Below, in pieces: positions 1 through 12,197 of a DNA stretch of 64,000 bases (position 1 is the stretch's first letter; the number at the start of each line of letters is the position of its first letter). The notes beneath the pieces are model-generated. The model was not told the DNA's origin, did not search any database, and worked only from the letters and a program-made list of their open reading frames with translations. The stretch is from Calliopum simillimum (taxonomy: Eukaryota; Arthropoda; Insecta; Diptera; Lauxaniidae). The stretch is from the NCBI GenBank assembly GCA_951812925.1, contig OX638370.1:105848897-105912896 (forward strand). The letters are read 5' to 3'. Position numbers and translations under genes: made by a program.

Positions 1-844
1 TCGACACTACGGGCACTTCTTTGTCTCACTGACACGGGAAAATTTTTTACTGTGCCTGTGGATTAAAATTTTTCCACTAGACGCTCAATTGTTGATCTGG
101 TAGTACGATTATGACGACCATAAATTGGACGTAGCTCTCTTAAAGTTGAGGCCACTGAATCCGAATTTCAGTAGTAAATTTTAATAATTTCTACTCGTTG
201 TTGGCTCGTATATCTTTCCATGATGAAATGGGAAACCTTACTGAAAAGAAATATCAAGAGAGCGGGAAAAAATATGGCGTCGTTTGCTGTCCCTATCGGT
301 CTACTTTTGTAACGTCCCTATTGAAAAACTGTCACCACCAGATTCATAACTTTCCTCGCTAAAGTACCGTTTTATTTTTATGCCCGTTTTTACTTCTGAT
401 GTGCAAACATTAACTGAAAAATGCGATAATAACGAATTGCAATGTCCAATCTTAATTTTGACACGAAATGGTAATGTTTCTTCAATTAAACATTAGTTTG
501 GATAAGTATGGTTGAAGGTTGAAAGGAAACGAGAAATTTTTCAATACCTTGTCCACATTAACATAGAAGGACCCCCCTGATGTTTTTAATTTTTTTTTAC
601 TCAATTTTCAAAAGTTTTTTTTAAGCTTTATTGACTTTTGTTCTAAAATATTTTTTTCTGGCCATTAGTTTTTGGAATAAAATTAAAAAAATACCCAAAA
701 CTAAAATTTAAAAAAAGTTTTATAGAAAGTTTTTTTCAACTTTTCTTTTTAAATTATTGTAATTTTTTTGAGTTTAATTTTTAAGAACTTTTTTGTAAAG
801 TTTTTTGACACTTATGTTATAAAAGTTAAACAAACAATACTATA
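1..844. other. AT-rich DNA, no gene seen
   Basis: The stretch has many T and A homopolymer runs and no convincing coding frame or repeat with a recognised partner in the window. Confidence 0.5.
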
Positions 845-1448
845 AGGGGTTTACCTTTGGTCTGACCAAAAATTCATTTGGTTATTGCTCTCAGTTTTCA
901 CTAACTTCATGACTTCAAATAACGCTTGTACTGCAACATTTTGAAAACTTTAAGTGTTTGGGAGGAGCCACGCCTACTTGTCCAAATCAACCGAGTTACT
1001 GATCAGAGTTTGCATTTCCTATCTCTAATCTCTGAATAAAGTTTGGTTCGACTATCTCAAAAAAACGCGCTCAGTATTTTGAAACTTTTTCTTATATGAG
1101 AGGTACCACGAACTCTTTTCCAATTTTGCCTGGATATTAGTATTTATATATGTCTGTGTATTTTGCACTTATGCTTTTAATATTGCGTTTTGATTATTTT
1201 TTTCTTGTATTAACGGTAGACCTGTTTCATTTCCTTAGACTAACTTTGAAAATGGGGACATTGTTCCAAATTTCATCGAATTATATTGCTCCCAAAAAAT
1301 TTAAAAATTATTTTCACGGACACCATGGCTTTATCGACACAAGAGTTGATGCTGATTAAGAAAATATACACTTTTCTATACCTGCCACGCCTCTTTTTCT
1401 GCGTAACAAACGGAAGGCTAAAGTGAATATACCCCGCGTGTGGAGTAT
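845..1448 (-). mobile_element. mini-me-like interspersed repeat, copy A
   Basis: This shares with the fuller copy at 29,134-29,932, in reverse orientation, the end motif TTTGGTCAGACC, the body phrase about GAGAGGTACCACG, the core region around 1,325-1,375 (ATCGACACAAGAGTTGATGC) and the terminal AAAGTGAATATACCCCG segment. It is diverged, and the (GTCY)n tract is reduced. Confidence 0.65.
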
Positions 1449-2689
1449 AAAAAAAAACTATTCAGAAAATATTTAAGTATGCATGATTATTGCAAATATG
1501 TACTCATATGATTAAAGTTCAATCAAAAAGATTTTTTGTAATCCCAAAAAGTATGGAACCTCCCTAAAACAAACATTGAAATATCTACATGCCCGTATAT
1601 AAAGGAGGCAGCAATTAAATGACAGCATGACAGAACTTTCTTTTTACGCTGACGTTGAAAACACAAATTTTCTCTTAATTTTTTCTCATACTTCTCAGTT
1701 TTGTTTTGTTTATGTTTTTGTTTTGTTTTTGATTTCTCTGCGTACGTTTATGCGGCTAAACTCGATTTTCCACTCCTTTAAGTTTGACATTCTGGTGGTG
1801 GGAGTAACACAGCAACTTTGATTATGGATCAAAGGGAAGTTTGATGTTTTTGAGCTTTTGCGGTTTAAACAAATACGAAATCTTTGAGACGGTATTATGC
1901 ATACATTTTTGTCCTTTGTTTTTAAACTGCACATGCAAGTTTGGGTATTCATTATGAAAGTTGTACTTTATTAAATTTTTTGGTTACCATGTAATAAAGC
2001 GATCTTTCTGAAATTAATTATATGGAGTCTACTCGTCATTAGGTTTACTTCAGTTAAATGTGGGTGCAAACTGTATAAGATATTTTAATAAAAGTTGGTA
2101 AGCGAGAATATGAAATTTTTAGGCGAAAAAAATATCACCAAATAAAAAAGATGCAAGTTAAAACTGTCGACTCGAAATGATCAGATCATATAATACACCA
2201 TACAGGGATCAGTCTTACGGTATTATGCTCTTATATTGAATAAACATATGCAAAAACGCCAAACCTTTTAAAATTGTAGTATTTGCATGCAAATTCAGTA
2301 AGATCCTTGGAAGAAAAATGTTTATGTGATGGTTTTACTAGTAATATATATGTATTAGTTTCATCTGAGTGCGAAAGCTTGAATCGCTAATTTGTATAAA
2401 CTATATTGCTTGGAGATCATTAAATTTGACATAAATTAAATTTTGAAACATTATTTTTTTTATAAATAATATTTTTCTTATTACAAAATTTTCCATCTCT
2501 TCGTGATTTAAACTTTTAATAAGTGAAACTAATTTTACAATTAAAACTTCAACTTAGCAGATGCATTTAAATTTACGTTTGCTTAATATATTTGTACACG
2601 GAGAAAAACAAATTTCTTACTACTATGATGTAAAAGCTAAAGAGGCAAGAAAAAAATTTTTTGGATTTTTTTATTTCGAAATATTTTAA
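1449..2689. other. AT-rich intergenic DNA, no gene seen
   Basis: Only short chance frames are present (for example 1,627-1,821). They have low-complexity Phe/Leu-rich translations and no recognisable domain. Confidence 0.5.
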
Positions 2690-3125
2690 AAAAATTTTTC
2701 AAAAAAAACTAAAAAAATAAATTTCTAAAAAATTTACACGTGTTCCTTGAACGATTCTAAGCATTTTATGCCATATACACTTTTTTCGTAAGACGCCTCC
2801 CTCTGGAGTAAAAAAAGCGTTTTGCCTTCCACGGAGCTGCTGACCAGCTTTGTTCTAACGTTTAACAGACTGACCGACAAAACTGTTTTTTATATGCATT
2901 ATGCAATCTGTATAACAATTTTCAGCCTTTAGAAATAAATTTAATCACCATCGAAATCATGCCATGTTTGAGACCATATATCAGCCGCCTGTTCTACAGT
3001 TCGCTTGACTGACCGACAGTTTATGTGAGTACTCAACTACATAGCCAATTGTAACCAAACCAGCTTTTAGAAACGCAAAGCCATTTTTAACCGCTGGCTC
3101 TCCGGCTTTATGGATGATACGAGCA
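2690..3125. repeat. Interspersed repeat, inverted partner at 34.5 kb
   Basis: The phrase TGAACGATTCTAAGCATTTT at about 2,750 and the segments TCTGTTAAACG, ATGGTGATTAAATT and CGAACTGTAGAACAGGCGG reappear in reverse order and orientation at 34,525-34,950. The copies are roughly 390 bp with many substitutions and small gaps. No coding capacity; family not recognised. Confidence 0.65.
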
Positions 3126-3409
3126 CTCTGGATTGAAGTTTAATCTCCAAAAAACTAATATATCTATGCATATTTAAAAAAAAAAAAATTTCTTACAGGA
3201 ACCTATTCTCAATGGGGTATACATTTTCAATCATTTCAATCGCAACTAGAAAATGTAATCCGGAGGGCGTCCTAGGAAAAAGCTGGGGACTCACCTCAAA
3301 ACTTAACATTTGCAATTATGTATATTATACATATACATATAAATATACAGAAGTCCCCAATAAAATTTTTTAATAAATTTGTAGCGCCTTATACGATAAT
3401 TGATTACCT

Positions 3410-4055
3410 AACGCATTACTAGAATGTTAAAACATTTTAAATGTTACATGTAATGCAATAAATAATGAAATACTTTTTCAATTACATGTAATGCAATAGG
3501 TAATGTGAGAACATAAATTTCGAAAGTTTTTTACTCAAGATTTTTTGATTTTTAAGTCATTTTGACGTTAACATTTGTTAATTTTTCAAAAGAAATAAAT
3601 AGTAAAACAGATAATTTTTCAGACAATGTTCTTCTGATGAACTTTTGGCCCAAAACAGAATCCAAAATATTTCTATAACGTCCTACTACATTCATTTAGT
3701 ACTTATGTAACGCAAAAGTAACCCAGAAAGTACAAATAACCCAGAAAGTACAAATAATTTTTTTAGATTACTCGATCGATTACATGTAATCGAATGTTTT
3801 GTTGGGGTAATCGATTACGCCTTATAAAATGCGTATGCTAAAATAATGCCTTTGTAACCCAGAAAGTAATCGATACAAATAATTTTTTCGATTACTTGAT
3901 CGATTACATGTAAGCGAGTGTTTTATTAGGGTAATCGATTACGCCCAATGACATGCATGTGTTAAAATAATGCCTTATGTAACCCAGAAAGTAATCGATG
4001 CAAACAATTTTTTAGATTACTCAACCGATTACATGTAAACGAAGATTTTACTGGG
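3410..4055. repeat. Tandem array, about 124-bp unit
   Basis: GATTACATGTAA recurs at 3,778, 3,902 and 4,027 (124 and 125 bp apart). Each repeat is preceded by TAACCCAGAAAGTA and followed by the palindrome GTAATCGATTAC. More diverged units with TTACATGTAATGCAATA lie at 3,440-3,510. Confidence 0.75.
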
Positions 4056-4059
4056 TCTC

Positions 4060-5400
4060 TATGGGTTTTACGTGAGCACCTGCCATGTTGGCTTAATCCC
4101 CCGGTGTCCAAGACTCACGGTCCGTGTACGACGGACGGCGCAACCTTATATCAGCATAAAGTCGATCGTCGGTTTCCATTTTTAGAATCATGCAATCAGA
4201 CACAATTCCTTCCAATGGTAGGGAAATGAGGCACTATCCAAACCTCTGCCATTCTTTGGGTCATGGCACCCGGTTGAGAATGCAACTCCACACTGAGTAT
4301 TCAAACTCTTCCTGCAATTTAGGTCCAAGTCACAGCCACCACGAAACTCCCCGAAGGGCCGACCCAGTAGTCAGTTGGAATATCCAGTAAACCGGATGCT
4401 CCAAAGGGCTACTGACTCCCGTGGTACCAGAATAATCTCTGGTCAGACTTCGTAGCAATACGATACTGTTGGTATGACTCTGATCAGTCTGGGACTAATC
4501 ACCCATGTCGATTTATCATGGATTGTGGGAACACGTTTCTCTGGTGCATCCCTCCTTTCAAGAAAGCTTAAGACTTTCTTGGGAGAGGTAGTCTTACCCT
4601 TGCTTTGGCCACTTTACCATGTACGACTGGACTTACTATGGATCGTGGGAACACGTTGCCAAGTGCGGATTTCTCAGGAAAACCCTCGAAATCCTGTCCT
4701 GGATTGCTGTTGACCACTTTGCCATATGCGCGTAACGTGACAACTAGGACTAATTGCCACGCCCTTCAGCCTTCCTGCTTTAGCTGGTAGATGACAGCGA
4801 CACTGTGGTCCCACAGCTTCACCGCCACCCACCATTACCAGGGGTTGTCGCTTGGAGGCAGCAGGCTGCTTGAGGCCAGACTTGGGACAATGTCAAGCCT
4901 CTCTTGTTTCGTTCATCTCTCCAACGTTAACAGCAGTTAACCAACACCAACCGATCCAGCTTCAACCAACGCTTTTGGCGGCGAGATATCCGGATCGTCT
5001 TTATAGATCTCTCAGCCCTCTTTAATAACTGGGTGATGATGGGTCGGGACCGGCCCACCATCACCCCTTCATACCATCTTTCAATAACCTGGGTGGGGAG
5101 AACCTAGATTTTCCACCACCCCAAGCATCACCATTTTTCGCCTTCATTGACACCATCCGGTCATCAACTTCTCTACCCCTTACAAACGCCGTGCACAACA
5201 ACGAGGATAGAGAGGTTGGACCACACCAATCCATTGCCTCCCTTCTGAGTTGTAGGGAGACGATCCTCTCCACAACCCTATCTTCACGAAACAAGAGAGA
5301 CTGCCAACTGACACTATCTTCTGCCGGGTCACTCCAACCCCCACATATAAATATACAGTAATCGTCATACCCCTTATTATCTATCCAGCATCCGTACAAA
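4060..5400 (+). mobile_element. GC-richer repeat of unknown class, long copy
   Basis: Base composition is clearly higher in G+C than the surroundings. Segments such as CCATTCTTTGGGTCATGGC, ATGTCGATTTATCATGGATT and ATCGTGGGAACACGTTGC are shared, in the same order, with 59,815-60,545. Reading frames here (for example 4,190-4,390 and 5,061-5,399 on the minus strand) do not resemble known proteins. It is probably a non-coding part of a transposable element. Confidence 0.5.
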
Positions 5401-7960
5401 AGGTACTAAAAGGTGCTACAGAAACCGGAAAAGTCGAACTCCGCCAATTACATTTCAGTTATCAGATCCATGAAAACCACTCCAACTACTGCCTTAGTAG
5501 TATTGCTTGATTTACCAACGTTACTTCTGATACAATATTTGTAGCGAAATTTATGTTCCTGGATAGAGGGAGGGCTAGCAAACAGTTCGCCCTAAGTAAA
5601 GTGGTACATGTGGTTTTATAGAAGTTTGAAGAGTTTTCAAGAAAATTCTAGTATGTTACCGTATAAGTATTATAAAGTACAAGTATATAAATATATAGTG
5701 TTTTTGGAAAATTGCCAACACTCCACTATATACATTACTTTTACTAATCACGTGCTTAATGTAGAAATTCTTTGCAGGATCTATGCCCTGAGGAGAGATA
5801 AAGGACACAAGAAGAACTAATAACCATTCCACAGCCAGAATTGGCACACCCCCAACAATTTCACTGATATTTGGTACATGGTTATATTTCAACGATAAAA
5901 ATGGCAAAAAACTTGGACACTCCTTGACCGAATTTCATTTCAGATCATTTTTCGAAATCAGGCTATGAGCACAAGGTATTTGGCAAAAAGAACCAAATTT
6001 AGTACTATTTAGGAACTAAAATTGCAAGATATATTAAGAACGGATTTGCCCAAATGTGTGTAGATGTAAAGCAAATAAATATCAAATACTTACATTCTAT
6101 TTCAGCCAAGACCTGCACTTTTTGTTCAAATAATGTTAAAAAAATATTGAATCCTTTTGCTCAGTGTAGTTATTCTTGCAACACCTCATTTTTTCCTAAC
6201 TTTTCCACTTAACAGCTAAATCAAATCCACTTGCTGCTTAGCTCAGCTCGACCTGGCTTAATACACTACAACAACAACAACAACAACAATAATAAAAGCA
6301 ACAACAACAAAGATAGACAATAATTTGCTCACATAAATTAATGAGGTTTTAATTAAAAGTTTTACTTTGTGAAATTACATTTATGTGTAATTTCTTTTCC
6401 TCTGCACCCTACTACCGACCTACCTTTCTTTTTACACCACTACGCTTTTGTGCTTTTTAGAATTTTCTCATTTTCTCATCGCGCATTGCCATTTAATTTT
6501 TCGCTTCTCCTTTTTGACCAAGTTTTTAATTCTAAACAACTTTTGCATTCGTTGCAAATTCCGTTAAATTAAGTCTTTGTCATTTGATATGCGGCACCGA
6601 TGCGCTGGGGTAATAAATTCATTTCCATTTTGGGAGTAGGGACGGACTGAAGAGAGCGTGGATAAAACAAGGCCAACATTCCCAGCATTTCAGAATTTTT
6701 TTCTCGTCGGCTGCTGCTGGTGAAAATGAAGAAGAACACGGCAATGTCGTCGTCGTCGTCGCGTCATGTTGCAAGCGAACGGATGCCAACCCAAGCAGGA
6801 AGTGCACCAAATAAAATTTCACTATTCACGCTAAAGGGACGACAGCATTTTTAAATAACGTCATCGTTTCTTGTTGGTTGGTGGTGATGGCAACGCAAGT
6901 CCACCGTTGTCATTGTTGTTTCGCAGAGTAGTATGCGGTTTGTCAGCCAAGACCAAATAGTTAATGCAAAAGAAAAGTGAAGATTGGGAAGGAGAGAGTG
7001 ACAACACGGTTGATAGTTGCCAAGTTGTGGCATTTTCGTGGGTGGTAATGGAGGTGCTTGTGTAAAATTAAGAGCATAACAGCGACTTTTGCACTTCCAC
7101 CATTTTCGCGTTGACATCCAGTGGTAAAGTTTATGCTGCTTTTTTTCTCTCTCAATTCTTTATGATAAAGAATTCAAAAAAAAAAAAATCACTATAATAA
7201 AAGTTAAAATGGTGTTTTTGACAGGTAAGCAAATTGTTGTGTATTTCAGTACAATGGTAAGTGCTGCAGCTCTGACTGCCTCATATTAACACTGGCCAAA
7301 TTTTTTAATTCTTCTAGAGACGGTTTCATAAATGAACATTAGACTTCTTCATAATTATATAAAAAATACAAGAAAAGTTTTCTCCTTGATTCTGTCTATT
7401 TCAACCATTTTTAGACGGAGCACTGCTCTAACTCGATTTGCACTGAATTTTTAGAATTTGCATTACTTCTGGGAACTTTCACAGCTAGGTTTTGGAATCT
7501 CTCATCGAATTTCTCAAAAGATTTAAGTTGTTTCAACTTTAGGCAGGCCTTCAAATATACAACTTTGGTCTCCATTCTATTCTCGGATATTATAAACGAA
7601 TGTGGGGAAATGGGACCTTCTAAGTAATTACGAACCCAAACTTGGTTTAGTTTAATTACACGGAAAGTAAAAAATCAGTTAAAAAAGTTAAAAAGTAAAG
7701 CTTAATGGGGAAGTTTTTGGCTTTCTGATGCTTTTAGTAAAACTCAATTATGCTGTGAAGTAAAAAATTTAACAAAAAATTGGAAAAATATTATTTTTGA
7801 GATTGGATATTTTACAATTGACTCTGTGAAATTTCTTTAAAAATTTGAAAACTGATTGTATTAAACATATTTTTGGTTGAGCATGAAATAAAAATGAGAA
7901 AAACCCTGCTCCCACGGGCTAAAAAGTTTCCTATTGGAATCTTCAGCATAAAAAATTTGG
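5401..7960. other. Intergenic DNA with microsatellites
   Basis: The stretch holds a (CAA)n tract near 6,268-6,290 and a (GTC)n tract near 6,745-6,762. I saw no supportable gene; the frames at 6,619-6,822 and 6,851-7,117 (minus) are short and domain-free. Confidence 0.45.
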
Positions 7961-7970
7961 TCTCAGAGGG

Positions 7971-8103
7971 AAAATATTTGACCGTGCTCCCAGGCTGTTG
8001 AAGGTCGAAAAAAAGCTATTTATAAAAAAAAAACGGGGCTTTAATCGAAAGAATCAGTCCTATCTGCGACCTTCAAGGTCCTGGGGGCACGGTCAAATAT
8101 TTG
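7971..8103. repeat. Perfect-core hairpin with 36-bp arms
   Basis: AAATATTTGACCGTGCTCCC at 7,971 onward is mirrored by the complement ending at 8,103. The arms cover about 36 bp with four or five mismatches and enclose about 60 bp. It directly precedes the larger inverted array and shares its TTGACC motifs. Confidence 0.75.
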
Positions 8104-8130
8104 CCGAACGGAATCAAGATTTTTATCCTT

Positions 8131-8930
8131 GACCCCCATTATCCCCCTTCCAAAGTTTCACAGCTTACCTACCCCCTATTTCCAATCCTTAAGGGGGCTC
8201 CCATACAAAGTTACGGTGTTTTTAAAAACTGCCCCCATTGCCCTTACTGGACCATGGGTACCACTAGAAGGGTCAAATGTATCACCGACGAAATTTATAA
8301 AAAAAAAATTGTATGGCAGCCCCTTTCAGGATTGAAAATAGGGGGTAAGTATGTGTGGGAAAAATATAGGTCGCAAAAAAATAATGGGGTCGGTGATACA
8401 TTTGACCCTTCTAGGAGTACCCGTGGGCCAGTTAGGGCAGTGGGGGCATTTTATATAAAAACAGTATCTTTGTATGGGAGCCCCCTTAAGGATTGGAAAT
8501 AGGGGGCAGGTATGTTGAGAAAAAACTTTGGAGAGGGGCTAATGGGGGTCGGTCATATATTTGACTCCTCAAGGAGTGACTTCTGGGCATTTATGGGCCA
8601 ATTTGACGATTTCCTTTCCATATTTTTCATGTCTGTGACATTTATTTTGTATGGTAGTAAAGAGTCATAGACAGAGGGTAAAAATGCTGGGAAAAAATGT
8701 TGGGAAGGAAAAAATATTAGGGACCAGTCATATTTTGACCTTTCTAGGGGAACCCAGGGAGTGGTGGGGGTGGATTTCCTAAAAATATCAATTTTGTATG
8801 GGAGCCCCCTTAGGGGTTAGAGATAAGAGCTAGGTACGCTTGATAAAAATGTTGGGGGGCGAAAAATAATGTTGGTCGGTCATACATTTGACCCCTCTAG
8901 ATTTGACCCCTAAACATTTGAAGGGCTATA
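8131..8930. repeat. Inverted plus tandem array of about 165-bp units
   Basis: The left arm 8,131-8,289 is the reverse complement of 8,389-8,550 at roughly 85% by eye. On the plus side, units beginning GTATGG(G/C)AGCCCC recur at about 8,310, 8,472, 8,649 and 8,798. Each contains GATTGGAAATAGGGGG or a variant and CGGTCATACATTTGACCC. Low-complexity open frames at 8,101-8,502 are by-products. Confidence 0.8.
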
Positions 8931-10445
8931 TGTAAATTTTTTCCCTTTTGCTCTCACCTTTGACCTCGATGCGCCAACCTTTACCCTCACTCCACCACCA
9001 AAATTTTTTTTGCAAACTAATTTTTTTATCCAACCTCACAAAATTGAGGGGTGTCAAGTATCAAAATGTTGTTACTAAGGATCTCCATACATTCTTAAAA
9101 CACCTCTAGTGTATATGCATATGCTTTCACTAACTTACAATGGGCTCTATTGAGTTAAACTTTTGCTTTGCTAACTAAAACCACCTCCTTTCTATACACG
9201 TAGAACATACAATTGAAAGGTAAATGGAAATCTCAGAACTAAACATTACAAAAACAATGGAAATGAAAAAAAAAAAAAAAAAAAAATGTACCGAGTCAGA
9301 ATTTCAAATACCGCCAGTGATGAAAGTAAAGAGTATTGATGAGAAAAAAGCATTAAAACAAAAATCCACAACACGATAATTCGAGTGAAAAGCCTTTGCA
9401 TTGGACATGGATGGCCTAAAAACATGCTGTGAACAGTTGTTGTCCTTAGCAGAAGTTCGCAATTAATTATGCATTGTGATCCAACAACACAAATTCCAGA
9501 CTACTGGCTGCTGCCATGTTAAGGAGTAGGAGGAGAAGGAGGAGGAGGATTGTGCAACAACTATTCGTACTGTAAATAGCAACAAGGTTGAAACCATGAA
9601 CAAAGGGATGAATTTTGTACACTTCGAGAATTTTGAAAATTGAATGAATCAAATGATTTCTAACTAAATCATACCAGTTTCATAAGCACTTGTTGAGTAT
9701 CAATAGTCGCTTAGATTTGACAACCGTGTACAGAGATGAAGACTGTTATGTGTCGAGCTCATTGATTTTGATTAGTCTTTATACATTCATGGAATTTTAG
9801 CCTGAGTTATACAGATAAATCATCCAAGATGCATCCACAAGATCGAAATGGTTATTTTGCCGAGGATTCTTTTTTTGATTCGTTCATATAACAGACAATT
9901 TTTGTTTAGTTTGCACTATAATTAGCTATCCCAAAGGCATCTGAAGACGATACGGAGGGAATTATACAAGATATTAGAACGCTGATATTATAGAAACTCA
10001 TTTCAATTTTGTAATACAATAAAATCAAAAGGCTCATTTTAAACTTAAAGGGCATATAGTTGAATGGGTTAATAACTCTTTAAGTGAATGCAGAAATATT
10101 CTGTGGGAAAATTCAAGAAACAGAAAAAGCTCTTGACTTATTCATACTGACATGATCCACTAGTAATAAAACACTCCAGAAAATCAGTAAAGATCTACAA
10201 TCTAAACTACTTAATTCAGAGGCTGAAGATAAAATTAGAACCAGTTAAGGCAAACCTTAGGATAGTGGTTTGAGCTAATGAAACTCATGTAGAAAACTAC
10301 CTGTGAAAAAATAAATGCCAGACAACTGCTGGAAACACAGGACTACTAATACTTTTGTTTCTTTACGGGAGTTGGACTATAAGGGGATATATAGCTAGAT
10401 TATATAGGCCACTCTACAATAATAATAAGAGATTAAAATAATACA
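8931..10445. other. Intergenic DNA, no gene seen
   Basis: The stretch contains a poly(A) run near 9,267-9,285 and an AGG-rich microsatellite near 9,518-9,550. Nothing else is supportable. Confidence 0.45.
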
Positions 10446-10560
10446 TAATGGGAGTTATCGTAAATAAAAATTCGCGGAAAATTTTCTAAAAGTACCGTGC
10501 ATTCTCTATTGCAGCTTAAGAAAATTCTCCGGGAATTTCGATTTACGATAACCCCCAATA
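10446..10560. mobile_element. Short hairpin MITE, 115 bp
   Basis: TAATGGGAGTTATCGTAAAT at the left end pairs with ATTTACGATAACCCCCAATA at the right end. Complementarity continues for about 40 bp per arm, including AATTCGCGGAAAATTTT against AGAAAATTCTCCGGGAATT. No coding capacity; superfamily not assigned. Confidence 0.7.
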
Positions 10561-10642
10561 AAAAAAAAAAATTGTATTGAAAACGCAACTTTCCATTTCA
10601 TTTCTCTATTATAGAAATTTAATATAACCGAATACAACAACC

Positions 10643-12197
10643 CTTTAAACAGGCTAGGCAGGAAGCAAAATCTAATTCGACTTAAATGCCCCAGAAATCT
10701 GCATTGATAGGTTGTTTTCTTATAATGTGATGATGAAAACGCATTAAACTTTAAAGTCCTAGCTGATCGCTTTTTTAAAATGAGGTCTTTAAACAGTAAT
10801 TTTTAAAAAAATACAGTGACCCAAAATCAAAATATTTATTTTTGGTGTATTTATTGGTGTAAATCTAAATCTAGTCTCCGAATTGCCCTATCACGTATGG
10901 TTTTTGAGATATTCCAACTTTAACGAACTTTCGATGAGACCTTCACTCGCCGGTGGCCAGTGTTTGTGCTACAAAAAATTTATTGGTTACCGGGGCGACC
11001 CTTTTCGTATAAAACCCTCAACAAATGACGTAAATAAAAAGAAAAGGGATTAGGATATGCTTTTTGTATCTTTGATTTATTTAAATTTATCGTTAATTTT
11101 GCTCTTTTCTTACATTATTTATTTTTCTTTTTAAGGCTTAATTTTATTTTTTCCCGTTGTTTTAATAATTTTGTGGTAATACAAATGAGCGCGCGGTGTT
11201 GTTTTCGTGGGATTAACAGTTTTCGGATTTCATGCTAAGCGCAAGGAGTCTCTATTCTTACCTACGGAAGCTACGTCAATATGCTGCATCTCTGCTAATC
11301 TTGGTACCAGAGAACCGAACAAGCAAAGCAGCCACTCGTAACCTATACGCCGCATATACTAAAGTTACCTTGCCTAGCTATAACTACAATATTTAAAATT
11401 TTACCTTGTTGCTTAGCTTTGTGTTGTTTCCACTTTGTTCCCAATGCCTGCGACTTTCACGTTTCGCGGTTCAAACAAGACTGACTTCGATCGTTCCAGC
11501 GTTCATACATTTATGTTAATTTTTTATCCACACTTTTGACAAGTGGAATGAAAAAACAGCTGTTTGGTGGATCGTTCAGTTTACAGTGTTGCCACTTGTG
11601 TCTATTTTTATTTTCAGGGCAAAATTTTTTCTTAGCTTAGCTTAGTTTTAAGTATAAGCTTGCATTAAAACTTTAAATGTAAACAATTTTACTTAATGAT
11701 AAATGGTGAGGATAGATAGGAAAAATACAAAGTGTTGTGTGACGAAAACGTGCTTGACGACTTTCGTCGTTACACAACCCAAAAGTTAAGAAAAATACGA
11801 TATTTGAGATTATATAGGGGAAGCACAAAATTAGTGTAATTTTGAAGCAGTGATAACTCTTTTAAATAAAATCATACAAGACAAATCATTTGAAGATGAA
11901 AAATTGTACTAAGCGATAAATTTAGTAAAAAAAGGGAAAAATGAGTAGGTATCTTAAAAACCGTACATGATAGGGCAACTTGGAGACTGGATTCGAATCC
12001 AGCACTGACAAGTACAATGAAAATGACTATTCTGGGTTGCTGTGTTTTTATTTCAAAAGAACCGTATTTCGATCTCATTTTAAAGGATTTTAAAGTTTAG
12101 TGCATTTTATCTTCACATTATAAGAAAACAACCCATCAACACATATTTTTGGTCCATTTTAGTCGGACTCGATTTTGCTTCATGCTTACCGTTTAGA
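10643..12197. mobile_element. Foldback-like element with about 260-bp inverted arms
   Basis: The left arm 10,643-10,913 and right arm 11,949-12,197 are inverted copies. Matching blocks include GGTTGTTTTCTTATAATGTG, ACTTTAAAGT and GTATGGTTTTTGAGATA. About 1 kb lies between them with no transposase-like frame. An internal hairpin with GTTGTGTGACGAAA against TTTCGTCGTTACACAAC lies near 11,733-11,778. This may be one foldback transposon or two inverted MITEs that trapped unrelated DNA. Confidence 0.7.

Noticed and set aside
8101..8502. 133-codon frame through the inverted array
   Set aside because: The frame crosses the inverted-repeat centre and is not kept between units.
11980..12010. tRNA-like B box GGATTCGAATCC
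   Set aside because: It lies in one arm of the foldback. The other arm shows it is a decayed palindrome, and no cloverleaf can be drawn.
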